Assembly: GCA_025330725.1 (NCBI GenBank) | Contig: JAIWND010000005.1 | Location: 620,001-684,000, forward strand | DNA: 64,000 nt | Source: Chlamydoabsidia padenii | Lineage: Eukaryota > Mucoromycota > Mucoromycetes > Mucorales > Cunninghamellaceae | Reading direction: 5' to 3' | Shown here: positions 37,901 through 50,732 of the stretch, one piece after another | Position numbering within the stretch: the first letter of the stretch is position 1 | How the letters are laid out: the number at the start of each line of letters is the position of its first letter | Notes under the pieces: generated by a model | Database searches by the model: none | The model's input: only the letters and a program-made list of their open reading frames with translations | What the model was told of the DNA's origin: nothing | Position numbers and translations under genes: made by a program

Positions 37901-38359
37901 GTTGTTGTGTGTATTTATTGTAGAGATATGGATGGCTGATTTTTGTTTTTCGTTGAGAGCATCAATGGTATTCCGAGGAGATAACAGACTACAAGAGGAT
38001 AGGTTGAGTTTCTTTTTCTTCGCCGTTTTGGATAGGATAGTGCTGGAAGAGTAAAGAATAAGTACGGTAATTTTGTCCAGTGCTATTGATTCAGCTGATG
38101 AGCGCTGTAATAATCAATGGGGGTGAAATATAGTAAATGACTGCCCCAAGTTAGTGATATCTATAATAAAAGGATGTTTTTGTTTTCTTTTATTACCTTG
38201 ATGGATTACCGCCAAGATAATTTAGAGATAGAGAGGAGAAATAAGAGAGAATCAGTTGGTTTAGTTCACACGTTTTGTTTATTGATCAAAATATGGTCTA
38301 CCTAATTAGTAAGCTATTGCATAATCACCTTATTTATCTCTACCTGTATCTTGCCATTA

Positions 38360-38918
38360 TCACCTTTTGGGAATGATACCACCAATCACTGTAGTTCCAG
38401 TGTATTCTTCTTCGTCCTGATACCTAGAATAATAACGCGCGGTACCAATCAATAGCATATACACCTATTGGTGAGTTGATATATTAAGTGTTAGATTGTT
38501 ACTAAGGATCATGGTTTACAAGAGGACAGAGTGTTTGTTTTTATACATACCTTCATATAGAGTTCCAAAGTCACTACATGAAGAATCGAAAATTTCGGTT
38601 AATATATATACTTAACATATATCTGTTATGTAAACCAGCACTAGAGACAGTCGTAATAGCGTCGATACAGGTAAAAAGGACTTTAGTTATCGTTTATGCA
38701 AAACGCATCCAGAATGTCTTTCCAAGTACTTACGTTACATTATAGTAAGGCTTTGCCTAGGTTACAAGTCCAATTCCCACAAAACCAAACGCTGAATTCA
38801 CGAAAAGACGCCTGCGAGCTATTATAAAAAGATGGTTGTTAATAAAAGAGATGAAGAAGTTAGGACCATTCCATAGAAACAAGTTTAGCACGTCTATACT
38901 TACCAAGGTGTTGTTCAT
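38360..38918 (-). pseudogene. Exon cluster of a possible small membrane protein, frame not closed
   Basis: Exon-like pieces with GT/AG borders: 38918-38904 (MNNTL), about 38818-38730 (reads FVNSAFGFVGIGLVT, then a stop), about 38683-38620 (VLFTCIDAITTVSSAGLHN), 38573-38551, and 38464-38360 (VYMLLIGTARYYSRYQDEEE, ending PKR and a stop). The hydrophobic segments suggest a multi-span membrane protein. I could not join them into one open frame, so this is either a decayed gene or one with splice choices I misread. Confidence 0.3.
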
Positions 38919-39174
38919 GTTTGAGAGGATTCGATAAAACAGCAACAGAATGAGTGAGTATTGAGTATCATGGCATGCCTTGTTTGTTCTGTAAAATGAA
39001 TGTACACAGCTTCAAGTAAAATATTTAAGAATGGGAAGAAGACCATATTCGAAGATCCCATTTTTTTTTTATAACTTGGAAATCACGTCGGTGTTTTAAA
39101 AACGACTTGCTTCCTTTTTTTTGGGGGGGCGTCCTCAAACCTTCTTCCCTATTTTTCATTCTCACTTACAACCA

Positions 39175-42100
39175 ATGGCTGACGATCTTGTATCTTTGGT
39201 CCAAACTGCTGCTACTGCTGCTAGTGAACTCCAACAACTAATAGAATCATCAAGAAAAAAATTTGACTTGCCTCCTTACGTAAATCCTGATGAATACGAA
39301 GTTTGGAAGCAAGAAAAGGTGAACAACACTTCGTAAGTTTGATAATTGTCATAAAGCATCACTACTAATATCTTCCTTTTTTTTTTTTATTTACATAGAG
39401 AACAAAAAGTATTACGTGATAAATACCTCAATCTTGAACGAACCCATATTGGACGGGAACGATACCTTGAACGATTATCAACTTACTCTGCACCCTTTAT
39501 TGCCAGTACAACACCTGTCAGCCCTGATCAATGTGCCATGCATGGTTGGATCGATACAAAAGAATGTCATACTATTTCTGGTACCAAAGTATTCCAATTA
39601 TCTTGTCAACAATGCTCAACTGTCCTGGATGTACCTGATCTTACTGGTATCAATCCTGACTTTGCGTCTGTCAAACGAATCTATTCCAGCTATCCAAAAT
39701 TGTTGAACAATAGTCACTCTGAAGTCTGTTTCTGGCGTACGGCATCCTGTCATGGTAAGGTCGATTGCTAATAACTATAACTTTGGTCACTTGTAAACTA
39801 ATAATCCCCTTTTATACCTCTTTATAGTGTCTGTTTGTGCCTTTCCTTTGGTGACTACTTCTGATGCTTTTGATCTATTAGAAAAGCAAGGCACCCTTCT
39901 TAAACAGTGGGACATGGAACTTCCACTGGTTAAAACCGATTATGTAAGTACATACATCATTCCACCCTTCTTTTTTATTTACTAACCCAAACTCACTTTG
40001 ATTTGTAGGATCAATCAAAAATGCGAATGCTTCAGCGTATCATCAAGTCTATTGAAGAAATAGATGTCTTTGCCTTTCCTCAACACCAGGTCACTCTCAT
40101 GCAGCAAACTGCTTATCTTTTACCAATGTTTGGCTGGCACTTTATGAATGAACAAAACTCTCGATTGTTGAAATGCGCTTGTTGCTTCCGACATGTCTTG
40201 ATACCCAATTATCTTCAAATCAACGACTTACCACCATCATACGTTACCAACTTTGACAACAAATCATTCTCTCTCTCTCACATACAAAGCTCTCGACAAG
40301 AATGTATTAAAGGCGCCTTTGATCCAGTCAACGAACATCGACCCTACTGTCCATGGCGTAATCGGGATACTGCACGCATAAACATCAAGGACTCATTCTT
40401 TGTGCCGCCTAAACAACCTTTGAATGGATGCGAATGGATACTAGAAATCATATGCAAGGAATGGTTTCGACTCACCACCGAAGACGAAAAACACCCTCGT
40501 CATGATGAATTTAGGCGGGCCGCTGAACGACATTTGACGACCTCTATTGCTCAAAATCACTGGATGACGGAGGATCTCACAAAATATGCCTTGTCCAAGT
40601 CAAGATTGAAGCGTGGCCTATTGGAAACTGACGACAGATTATATGCTCAAGAAGGATCAGTCAACAAGAAGGAAAAGTTACAACATGAAGTATCTGTGGA
40701 GGAGGAACCTGCACCACAGCCAACCAAATCAGAACTTGCTCATCCAGAAGATATTGAAAATAACGACAAAATCAGCAGTGAAAAATCCTCTCAGCCACAA
40801 CAAAACCAATCGGCATTGCCTATCTCTGAATCAACATCACAAGTACCTCAACATATCGCTTTGGACCCGGAAACAACTTCAGCAGAAACATCCATTGATC
40901 GCAGCCTTGGAACTACAACGGAGGAAACCGACATGGAAATCGTTGAAGATACTATCACTGATCAAGTAACATCCAACCAATTGGACGACAAGGAAGATGA
41001 TTTGGCAATTTCTCCTTCTACTCCTGCTGCCAGCAACCAAGTACTAGAATCTGAAAAAGAAGCCGTACAACATATACAGGATAATGACGTTGACGAACAG
41101 GTGGATCTGGTAGTACAACTTGACAAAACAGTAACAGCAACAACTGAAGCATATGAAATCAAGATTGATAACTTGGTACCTGCAGTATCCAGCACCCTTG
41201 GCATCGATGATTCATCCAAGACTGTCACCATTGCGGATGATCTGACTGTAATCCCCAACTCCGATAACGTTGTGGCTACTAACACCAACTTTGACGACCA
41301 CGACAAATATGTGATTACTGATTTGAACGAATCTACGACCAACTTGGATGACGAACTCAATCAAACCGAAAACGAAGAAAGTCTACAACAGGAAGACTTT
41401 GGACTCACTCCTAACGGTGATGGCGTATCAACTAATGGAAACTGGAGTTTAGTGGATACAGACAATGCGGCGACTTCCTTGGAGGATGACACAAAGACCG
41501 ATGATGAAATACTGGCATCAGCAGAAACAGTAGAAGGGTAAGTGGGAAATCATTGTAAATGTCATGGTCATAAAGGTCACTCATGACTGTTATTTGCTTA
41601 TAGGGAATCTAGGGACATCCAACAAAACCAGTTTGAAGAACAAGAACAACAAAATTCGCAGGAAGAATCAACCACAACAACAATGCATCAACAACAATCT
41701 CAAAACTTGGATGATATACGACAGGATCAAACAGGGGACTTGGATATGGTGACAAGCGATGGAAACGAAGGAAACGTGGATGTGCCAACCAATGATGCCG
41801 ACTTGCTGTATGATCAACATGAAGAAACGGAGCTCACAGAAATGGACACGACAGATACGGTACATCAACACCTGCCCGATGATACAGCAGCACACGACGA
41901 ACTCGATCATGAACAGGAACTTCAACACTCAACTGAAACTCCCACGTCCCATCCTGATGATACTGCGATCGAAACTCTGGATTCTATGGAAATACATCAA
42001 AATGAATATGAACGTAACAAAGCAGAAGAAGGTGATGTATCTGACGCAGACTTGGATGAATTCGATCACATGGCTCCACTTGATAACGAAGAAACAACAA

Positions 42101-44311
42101 CTGTAACAATGGATGAAAACCAAACATCAGAACTTGAAAATGGTCCTGAAACTGATATCCAATCAAACAATGTAAGTTTAAAGAATGAACTAAAAAGAGA
42201 AACAACTAGCAAATAACTTTTTTAATACAAACAAAAAATAGACCTCTACACCTCTGGACACCAAGGAGAACAACCCAGCGACTCCTCAAGAATTGGATAA
42301 TGACCATATTATGACTCCCGTGGACCTTGACTCTGAACATGTTGCGACTCCTTTAGATATGATTGACGATAATGCATCTTACAATACCAACAATGGTGGC
42401 ACCGCTTCTCAAGATATCACTGACAAAACAGATCACCCACCTGGTCACTTTCCCATTGCTCAAGGTTTATATCATGATGAAGTTGATGAAGACGCTCTTA
42501 TTACACAAGATATGGAGGACAGCTCCAGCTCCATTCCTCTTCGACAAACGGATGATGATATTGGTGCCAATTCTGCGGATCTCTCTGGCCAATTGCAATC
42601 GAACGTGGAGGGTGATAATGGCGAAGAAAACAAATTACAAATGGATCTTGATATTATTAACAATAACAATATAACGAATGACAACATCACATCACCACCA
42701 CCACAGGATGGTAGAATTGGAATGCCGGAACCCTCTGATTTGAACGACAACTCGACTGATGCATCTACTGGTTTAGTATCCACTCCGATTATCCTGGAAC
42801 AAGAACATACCGGCGTTGAAGAAGGTCAAGTAGAAGAATTGGATGAACATCAGGCGACTGGGGAAAATCGTGATGATTTACAATTCAGTGGTAAAATGAA
42901 ATTGACCTTCAATATCAAACTGAAACTCACCTTCTTTTTTCTTAGATGACAAAAAAGACTTGGATTCAAAACCATCATGTGTGGATCCCGAGAATACTTA
43001 TGAAAACGACATGGCTATTGGTACGTAAATAGATCGCGGTGGAAAAATTAAACATTATTAACGTTTTTATTGGTATGTATATAGATGAACAATTGCAAAA
43101 GGGTATTGACACTGATAAGTCCCAGGAAGTACTGGCTCAAGAACCAGCGGCACCGATGACTGCTGAAGATGATACCAATATCTTACAAGGTAGGTCATTT
43201 TCAACTTAACAAGATACTGGGAAGGAAGGACTAATGATTAAACTTTTATTTAGAATACACCACTGAAATAGATGGTGATGATAAAGACATTGGTGACCAA
43301 CTTGAACACAATGACAATAGCAACAACGACGGTGATGGGGTTGATGATGAAAATGATGATGACGGTAACGATGGCTCCTTGGAACAGAAAGACCTTGACG
43401 ATTCTACTGTATTGAATCATGATGATGGAATGGAGGAACATGAAGAACACGGTGCCCCCGATCTGAATGATACTACTGGTGAAAATGGGGATGGTGATGA
43501 TTCTTTGGATCAGCAGGTGACAGAATCAGCGAACGACACTTTGACAGCTGGTAACGATTTGATTGAGGGAAACTCTGACGACCTGGATACTCACAAACTT
43601 AATAATGCCGGTCAACTTACAACTGAACATACTTTTTCTGTGGGATCGGAAACAGCAGCGACTGAAAATCCAGCATTAACAACACCGGTGACTGAATTAC
43701 CATTATCACCAACTCTATCAGCTCAACAAGAAGGTCCTGATGATTTGGATCATGAAATATCTATTGCACCTGTAGCCGATGATGATGATATTTATAATGA
43801 TACGCGAAGAAACGATAGAGCTGTGGAACAACCAGATAGTCATTTAGTAGACGACACAACGGCAACATCGGAAACAACAAAAGAAAATACAACCGCAATC
43901 GATTTGACGTCGCAAGTGCCTAATGAACAAGAAAACATAACTCAAAACAACACCGAAGATACCACTCCCACCTCGCCTCCATTGACAGAATCTCTAGAAG
44001 CATCAGCAAATACGACAATACTGCACCAACAAGTGGAATCAAACAACGAGGATGAAGGGCAAATTCAAGTGGAGGATGATGAAGCTCTGGTGATGGATGG
44101 ATACGACATGGAAGAAACCCCGGACGACGACGATGGAAATACAACTATCGACCATTTGCCAATAACACCTGTACAACAACAACCAGTAACAAATGATTAC
44201 GATATGCTTGACCAACATGATGAAGAAGACCAACTTATGCAATACGAAGACGAGGACAACAACAAGGATGACGAATCGATGATTGAACAAGATGATCTCA
44301 TGGAAGAATAG
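39175..44311 (+). CDS. C3HC/Rsm1-type (ZC3HC1/NIPA-like) protein with a giant acidic tail
   Basis: Nine exons: 39175-39332, 39399-39754, 39828-39943, 40009-41537, 41604-42171, 42242-42890, 42946-43020, 43085-43189, 43254-44311; 1537 aa. The N-terminal ~400 residues hold the paired zinc modules of the ZC3HC1/Rsm1/Pml39 family. The C3HC module contains CAMHGWIDTKE, QLSCQQC and EVCFWRTASC. The BIR-like Rsm1 module contains LKCACCFR and NEHRPYCPW. A conserved CEWILEIICKEWF segment follows. Relatives sit at the nuclear pore basket (ZC3HC1, Pml39) or affect mRNA export (Rsm1). From about residue 430 to the end the protein is low-complexity Asp/Glu/Thr/Asn/Gln sequence, roughly 1100 residues and far longer than I know in relatives. 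All introns in the tail keep frame. The opposite strand has open stretches that are shadows. Confidence 0.87.
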
Positions 44312-44668
44312 GCTTGATCTGGTGGTAGTTACTTGGCGTAAAACAACTAGTATAGTTTTTACCATTATGTTACATTTGTATATTCTCCTACTTCCCCTTC
44401 CTCGATTACATTGTATGATACTCTTTTTTTTTTCAACACATATAATAAAAAACATAATATTTACCCCTGATATACATACATCTGATCTAAAAGATCAACC
44501 TGTTTCTAGTTTTTATGGGATCGGGTGTTGCTTAATACAGACATAGGAACTTTATCTACCGCAAGAGGGGGGGGGGGGTTAATTTGAAAAGGTACTTCTC
44601 TTAAAAGGTGTTAACTTTTTGCATGATGTTCCCAAAATAAAATTCCCAATGGATTCAGCAAGTTGTGT
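44312..44668. other. 3' flank of the C3HC gene
   Basis: Contains AATAAA-like signals near 44443-44455 and a G10 run near 44568. No gene. Confidence 0.5.
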
Positions 44669-44676
44669 GACATGAT

Positions 44677-45165
44677 GGGAAATGCTAGGCGGACAGAATT
44701 TTGGAGGAGCACTACTCGCTCAATTGTTAACGGATGCTAATAATTAAAGTGGTGAAGTGGATACTATAGCATATTTCCAACATATTTTACCGCAAAATAC
44801 AAGCATTAAGACCCTTGTGTCGATCAGTCTAGGCTTGATATGACTTTATCTGTCATTTGTAAGAAGAAGAAGAAAGTACGAGGAGAGAATCAAACTTCGT
44901 TTTCGGATCCCGCCTGCCTCTACTAAGAATTGGAAAGGCTCTACTCGCTCCATTTGTCAACGGATGCTAATGATTAAAGTAGCGATGTGGGTACTATAGC
45001 ATATTTCCAACATAAGTCACTGCAAAAGCCAAGTTTTAAGACCCTTGTGTCAGTATGTTCAGGCTTGCGATGACTTTTACCTTTTCTTTGCGACGAAGAA
45101 CTAGACGATAGGAAACTTCATTTTCAAACGCCGAATACCAAAATTACGTGCGCCTAGCAATTCCC
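44677..45165 (+). mobile_element. Non-autonomous inverted-repeat element (MITE), hAT-like
   Basis: A 489-bp element with ~28-bp terminal inverted repeats. The left end starts GGGAAATGCTAGGCGGAC; the right end is the inverse of GGGAATTGCTAGGCGCAC, and both continue with AATTTTGG. It is flanked by GACATGAT (44669-44676) and GACACGAT (45166-45173), an 8-bp target duplication with one mismatch, as in hAT transposons. Inside are two tandem related units (about 44709-44930 and 44941-45125), both with CTACTCGCTC, CGGATGCTAAT, ATAGCATATTTCCAACAT and AAGACCCTTGTGTC. There is no coding capacity. Related sequence lies at 34941-35443 and 35633-35760. Confidence 0.72.
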
Positions 45166-45443
45166 GACACGATAAAGTCTTTTTAGAACGAATCAAAAGT
45201 AGATTCAAGCACATTAATATGATTTTTATTAAAATATATGGTATACGAATAAAGTCAGGTAAAAAATGAATATGCTATTATAAGGGAGAAGTTAATGAAT
45301 ATATAAAGGGGAGGTGATAAAGCTAGGCTGGTGATGATCAGATGGTCAAGGGGTAAAAAGAAGACAGATAAACACAGTAATAGTAAATAACAAAGGATAA
45401 AATAAATATACACAGATAATGGTGGGGTGGGGGGGGAACATAA

Positions 45444-47950
45444 TCATTCGTTTACACAGATACCACCTCGTTTCAACCATTTTCCAAGTAGAATCGCCAA
45501 ATCACGCAAGACAAATCCACCCACCACACGATTGATCCCATCGCACACTTTCCCGAGCTTGGCCAGTAAAGTATCATAGTGCGGATTCATCAGTCGGTCC
45601 TTTTTGAGGTAATGTTGAAACCACATTTCGAGTAAATGGAGTTTGATAAAGAGTTTTTGCAAAACTTCAATATAATGGCGGTATTGATCTTCCACCTTGG
45701 TGAGACTAAAATTGTTCATACGTTCGACGGATTTGGTTAATTTGGACCCCCATGATAAGAGTTGAGCGCGTTTGTTGATAGATCCACCGTTATTGTTCAA
45801 GTTGTTGTTACCGCTGTTATGATCATTGTTCCCATGTGAAGAGTACTGGTGACCTGTACCATTGTCGAGGGACCCATTATTGTTGTCATCGTTTGTGTCC
45901 ACCAGACTATCCCGTTTCAGTTTCTTTGAAAGAGTTACTTGTAATCCATCTACTACCTCCTCCAGAGATTCAATGAGTCGTAAACTGCCCAAGATATCGT
46001 CCAGGTTCCTCCATTTTTCGATTCGGTTGAGATCCGAGATTAGACTTTCGCAGGCCGCTACCTTCACATCCATTGATGACAGTCTGATGTTGTTTTGGTA
46101 CCTATGTGTAATTTAGGAAAGAGTTTCAAGATTTAGTCAAAAAGCAAGTTTATTGTATACCTTTTTTTCTTACCAGAGGTTCCTTGGTATATATAGTTTC
46201 GGAGTGACAAAACCACCACAATTCATGCTATGTTCCAGATTAATGATCAATTTGAGATAGGTGTCCAAATACCTGGAATTAGATGATGTTTCTGGTTGTT
46301 GTTGGTATGAATATCGTGATGAAGATCCCACATCTTTTGATTCCAAGGTTGTTGCTGAGCCATAATAAGAGTGGTGTTGTAAATCGACATGTTCGATTCC
46401 TTGACCTTCATTTGAAGACGGTGCATTATCACCACCAAAAAGGACACTAAGTGTAGGACCAGATTTGTCTTTTCGTCCACCACTATTACTGACATTCGAA
46501 GAAGTACCATCCATACTAGATCTCGATAATCGATTGTATTTCTTTCGCAGACTGAGTCCACTTGGTTGCCGTTGCACCACACGACCCAATGAAGTGTCAG
46601 GTTCCACCGCTGCCATAGTGTGATCGGTGGTATCCATTGAGCCAAACACAGATCGAGTGAATTGTAGTTTCCGAGGTAAGCTGCTGGTGCGAAATCGTCC
46701 TTCCCCGGCTTGCTGTAATGTTTCACCATGAACAGATGATGTTGTTGATAAGTCGTTAAGTGAATCATGTTGATTTTGGTTGCTTTTGTTGCTGTCCGTG
46801 CTATTGTTGCTATGCCTGTTGACATTGATTTCAGAGTCGGTTGTAGTCGGTGCTGCTTCAATTTTGGTGAGTAAAAGAGATGGAAGAGCCATGGTGGGTT
46901 GATAAGGACCGGTGATGGCACAGAGGCTATCGGAAGAGTCACCAGATGATGATGATGATAAACTGGTGATAGATGATCGTCGGCGTTGAGCAGCATAATA
47001 TTGGTGTTCTTGATAACCAAAGGTAGAAGATCCAAGTTGTAAAGCAGCCGCACTACCCATTTTTGAGCTTTTACGAGGACTAGGATGATGGGAAGATCGT
47101 GGTTCCAAAGGAGGGGTCGAGGAAGAGGAAGAGGAATCTATGGCAGAAGACATGTTGAGAGTATCGTTGCTTCTCCTGTTAGAAGTAGATCGAGAAGGTG
47201 TGCTTTTGGATGATACTGGTGATGGCGGTGCATCCACTGGTATGGATATTGAAGAAGATGGTGAAGTAGGTGTTATTAAAGCCGGAGATACTGCTGAAGA
47301 TGCGCCCTTATCAGCAGTCAGTCGATGTTGACTGATTGTTGACCCCGTTGATAATCGTGCTGTATTAGTAAACGTGTTGTCTGTCATATCGTCAAAGTCC
47401 ATCCTATTTGATCTACTGTTCGAGCCAGAAGCTGGTCCCAGTTCCCGTACCCATGTATCGTGTACTTGTGTTTCCCCTTGTTGTGGTGAAGATACGCCGA
47501 GTGAGATTGCTGTCCTTGATTCGTTGTTGCCCGTCTTTGCACCGTTATGGAAGGAGTCGCAGAGATGGTCGGTATCAGATTTCAGAGTGATAAGATAATG
47601 AATTCTTTTTAGATATTTAGCATACTATGTAGAAAGCAAGTTAGTAAAGCATTTAATATTATGGGGATGGAAGAGTATACACTACTTACTGTTTCTTGTA
47701 GTCTTTGTCTATCTGATTCCCTTGTTTCCGAAGACAGTACACGATCCAACAAGTTCACAGCATCAGAGTAAGCATCGATAGCACCCACCAAATCGTTTGC
47801 CTTATCCAATATCACAGCAGCATTTGCTTTTTGAAGAGCAGTTTTCAGAATGGTTTGGGATATACGTTGAGAAGGTGTATATGATCGAGGTGTTGGTGTT
47901 GGAGGAGTGCCAGTAGGAGAATGTAGTGTCGATAAAACATTATATGACAT
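45444..47950 (-). CDS. MIT-domain protein, fungal-specific C-terminal domain
   Basis: Three exons: 47950-47690, 47624-46174, 46101-45444; 789 aa. Residues ~28-105 form a MIT (microtubule interacting and trafficking) helical hairpin: ILKTALQKANAAVILDKAND, then AIDAYSDAVNLLDRV and YAKYLKRIHYL. MIT domains usually bind ESCRT-III tails, so a role in endosomal or membrane trafficking is plausible. The middle (~150-490) is Ser/Thr/Pro-rich and disordered with basic phospho-type motifs. The C-terminal ~280 residues are folded and helical (LIINLEHSMNCGGFVTPKLY, SDLNRIEKWRNLDDI, then VLQKLFIKLHLLEMWFQHYL), a conserved layout in fungal MIT proteins whose function I cannot name. Confidence 0.85.
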
Positions 47951-48558
47951 TATTATGGGGTATCAATGTTAGCGTAAAGACGATTCAAACAAGTGTTATG
48001 TTTAAAAGGGACGAGTAACCACCCACGTTTTATGTACTAGAAGAATAACTGCTATACAAAAGTGTAGAGGTTTAATATATATATATATATATATATTTAA
48101 ACAATAGTAGATTATAAAAAGATGGTATAGATGGATGTAAAATAAAAAAAGTATGGAGAGAGAGAGAGAGAGAAGAAAAGAGAGAAGAAAAAGAACGAAG
48201 AAAAAAAAAAAAGAGATTGGTCATTTTGGGTGTCGGGGTTGCGATTAGACACAAAGGACCGAGAAGTTATGCTGCTCCTTATGGCAGCTGATAAAGGAGT
48301 GGCACTTTTTTTATTATTATTATACTCCCCCCTGTTCCCTGTCAATTAAGGCAAAGTTCATCGATTCCTATTATAATTATCATCATCCCCCTCCTCCTCC
48401 TCCTCCTCCTCCTCCCCATCCATTTCATCATTTCCTGTTTGACAGATTTCCCCCCCCCTATCACCACCATCATTATAAGCTTTGCTTGGTTATCAACAGG
48501 TTTTTATTTTATTTCAAACGTCACTATATAATTACAGTCTAATTCTAATTCTACATAT
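47951..48558. other. Intergenic region with simple repeats
   Basis: Contains a (TA)n repeat at about 48076-48098, an AG-rich stretch (48155-48213) and a (CTC)n run near 48389-48414. No gene. Confidence 0.6.
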
Positions 48559-50732
48559 TTATTGAGGCGTCATCCCAAGTACAGTCAAAGTATTCCCTAC
48601 AAGAATCAAGCTACCAGTTGTAAGGACTTGTATTGTTCTATTTGGTGTTTGTGATGAATAATCCAGGGTCCAATCCACAGCTTCTTCAATAGATCCAACT
48701 ACATGAATGTTGTCCTTGTCAAATTCAGGTACATGTTCAGTCCAGCTGCCAGCTAATATCTTTAGCATTGACAAGGCATCTGGAATGGATACAGTGTTGT
48801 TTGTATTGTCTGTTTTAAAAAGATCAAATGTTAAACAAGAGCATATTAACATTGTTCATCATTTACATACACACATCTGTTCTTCTTACCTGTAGCGTAG
48901 CCTTTACGATAAGTAACATTGGTGGTAAATATAACGTGATCAAAGGATGTTGCCGAGTTCTGTAATTGAGATAGGGTGCTGAGTAAAAGAGGACCATCCC
49001 GACCATTGGTGCAGTTGAAGATTAGAATCCGTGATACGCCATTAGTGCTGTCATTGTCTTGTTTTGCCACACCCTTGAACCATTCGGTACATACATTCAG
49101 ACTTTCCATTGTATGGGCACCATCCAAATACCACGTGATGTCCTTGTTGTTGTCCGACACCTTTGAAGCATACTTCGTGTTTCCGATTGCCAATTGTTGT
49201 CCACGCCCAGGCCAAACCACTTTTTTCAATCCTTCGTGGAACCCTTTGGGAATCGTCTGATCTTGATTCAAGTCCAGCTCTCGACATTCTTTCAACCATT
49301 TCTTCGAGAGTTCGACGGCAGTGAGAGCATTGTAGCATTGATGAATACCAGCAAGACCTATTAACATACACAAATACACCCTATAGTTATTAGCCAATCA
49401 TGCATTTGTCAATTATACTGCACTTACCAAGATGTATGTCTTTTAATTTATCGACTTGAGAAGGATAGATGATTTCCAATGGAGCCTATTACATATCAAG
49501 TAAACACGATTAAAAAGATTATGCAAAAAGTTCATATAATAGTGATGCATGGTACTTGCGTTTTTATCACTGGCACGTTGTTTGATCACTTTTATAGCTT
49601 CTGGAGGTTGATCGAAACAAATTACAGGTCTATTTTGCTAAAAGAAAGATAAGATTAGTGAAACGATCTTTTTTCGATTTTAACCCCCGATTTACCTTGA
49701 TGATACCAGATTTATGCCATGCTATTTGATCGATTGTATCCCCAAGCACATTTACATGATCCATACCCAAAGCCGTAATGCCACATACAACAGGATTTTC
49801 AATTATATTGGTAGAATCATATTCGCCGCCAACACCTACTTCTAGAATAGCCACATCAACCTATACACACACAAGTTTTGTTCTAGTTAGTAAAATCATG
49901 CTCATCCTAATTTTCTTTCTTTTTTTCTTAAATGTTACCTTTTCTTGTACAAAAGCATGTAACGCCAACAATGTTAAAAACCTGAAGAAAACCGGCTTGT
50001 CAGGATGTATCCGTTGTAATGTTCCTTTAGAGTGATCCGAAGGTAATGGTTCTTGATTATCCAAAGGTATAGGTTGATCTTTGGTGTTTTCCAATCGGGT
50101 CCAGACATCTTGAAAGTATTTTGCAAACAGGTCTTCACTAATAGGATCACCATTGATTCGAATACGTTCACGCACAGCCACGAGGTGAGGAGAGGTAAAA
50201 AGACCGGTACGCAGGGGGCGATCAAGTGGATAGTGACGCAGGATCGATTGTGTCAGTGCTGAAGTACTCCCTTTCCCTTTAGTCCCAGCAACATGTATAA
50301 CTTGAAGGTGATCAAAGTCACGAGGCTATTAAAAAAGAGAGAGAGAGAGAGAGAGGGAAAGAGAGGGTGGTCGTTAGTTTCCCAGTGGACTAGCTTGTGT
50401 CTATGGTTGTCTTTATCTTACCTCGTATCCGATCCGCTTGAAATATTGTCGCATTTCCGGCAAACTGTATTGATTCATTTGTGGTCCAGATTTTCGTAGT
50501 TGTTCCAAAAGTGCTGCATTGCTTTGTAAGGAGTTTAGTTTTTGGACAGCTTCCTACATCAAAAATAAATGGAATATAAAGTAAAAGTTGTGTTTACTAA
50601 CGACTTTTCGGCGTTACGTTAATCAGTTTTATGGTTATGCCTTGCTTTATTCCTTTTATATTTATTTACTGAGTAGGTGAATGGCATCCGTTGACGAGTG
50701 GAGGTCGAGAAGTGGTGAATGGATTTGAGCAT
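48559..50732 (-). CDS. MET7: Folylpolyglutamate synthase
   Basis: Eight exons: 50732-50670, 50553-50422, 50325-49939, 49860-49696, 49637-49560, 49485-49428, 49357-48890, 48809-48559; 533 aa. The Mur-ligase-type P-loop [10 protein letters not shown] is at about residues 77-86, followed by [19 protein letters not shown] and the [15 protein letters not shown] signature; the [13 protein letters not shown] substrate motif is in exon 7. The enzyme adds gamma-linked glutamates to folates, with ATP, in cytosol and mitochondria. Exon 1 supplies a basic leader ([15 protein letters not shown]) followed by a second Met before PFTYSEAV, giving possible mitochondrial and cytosolic forms. The intron between exons 5 and 6 has a GC donor (AACGCAAGT); only that choice keeps the frame (DKN-APLEII). 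Confidence 0.95.

Noticed and set aside
40962..44455. Several open frames opposite and in other frames of the C3HC gene tail
   Set aside because: The repetitive acidic codons (GAT, GAA, ACA, CAA) keep other frames open; none has splice structure or recognisable motifs.
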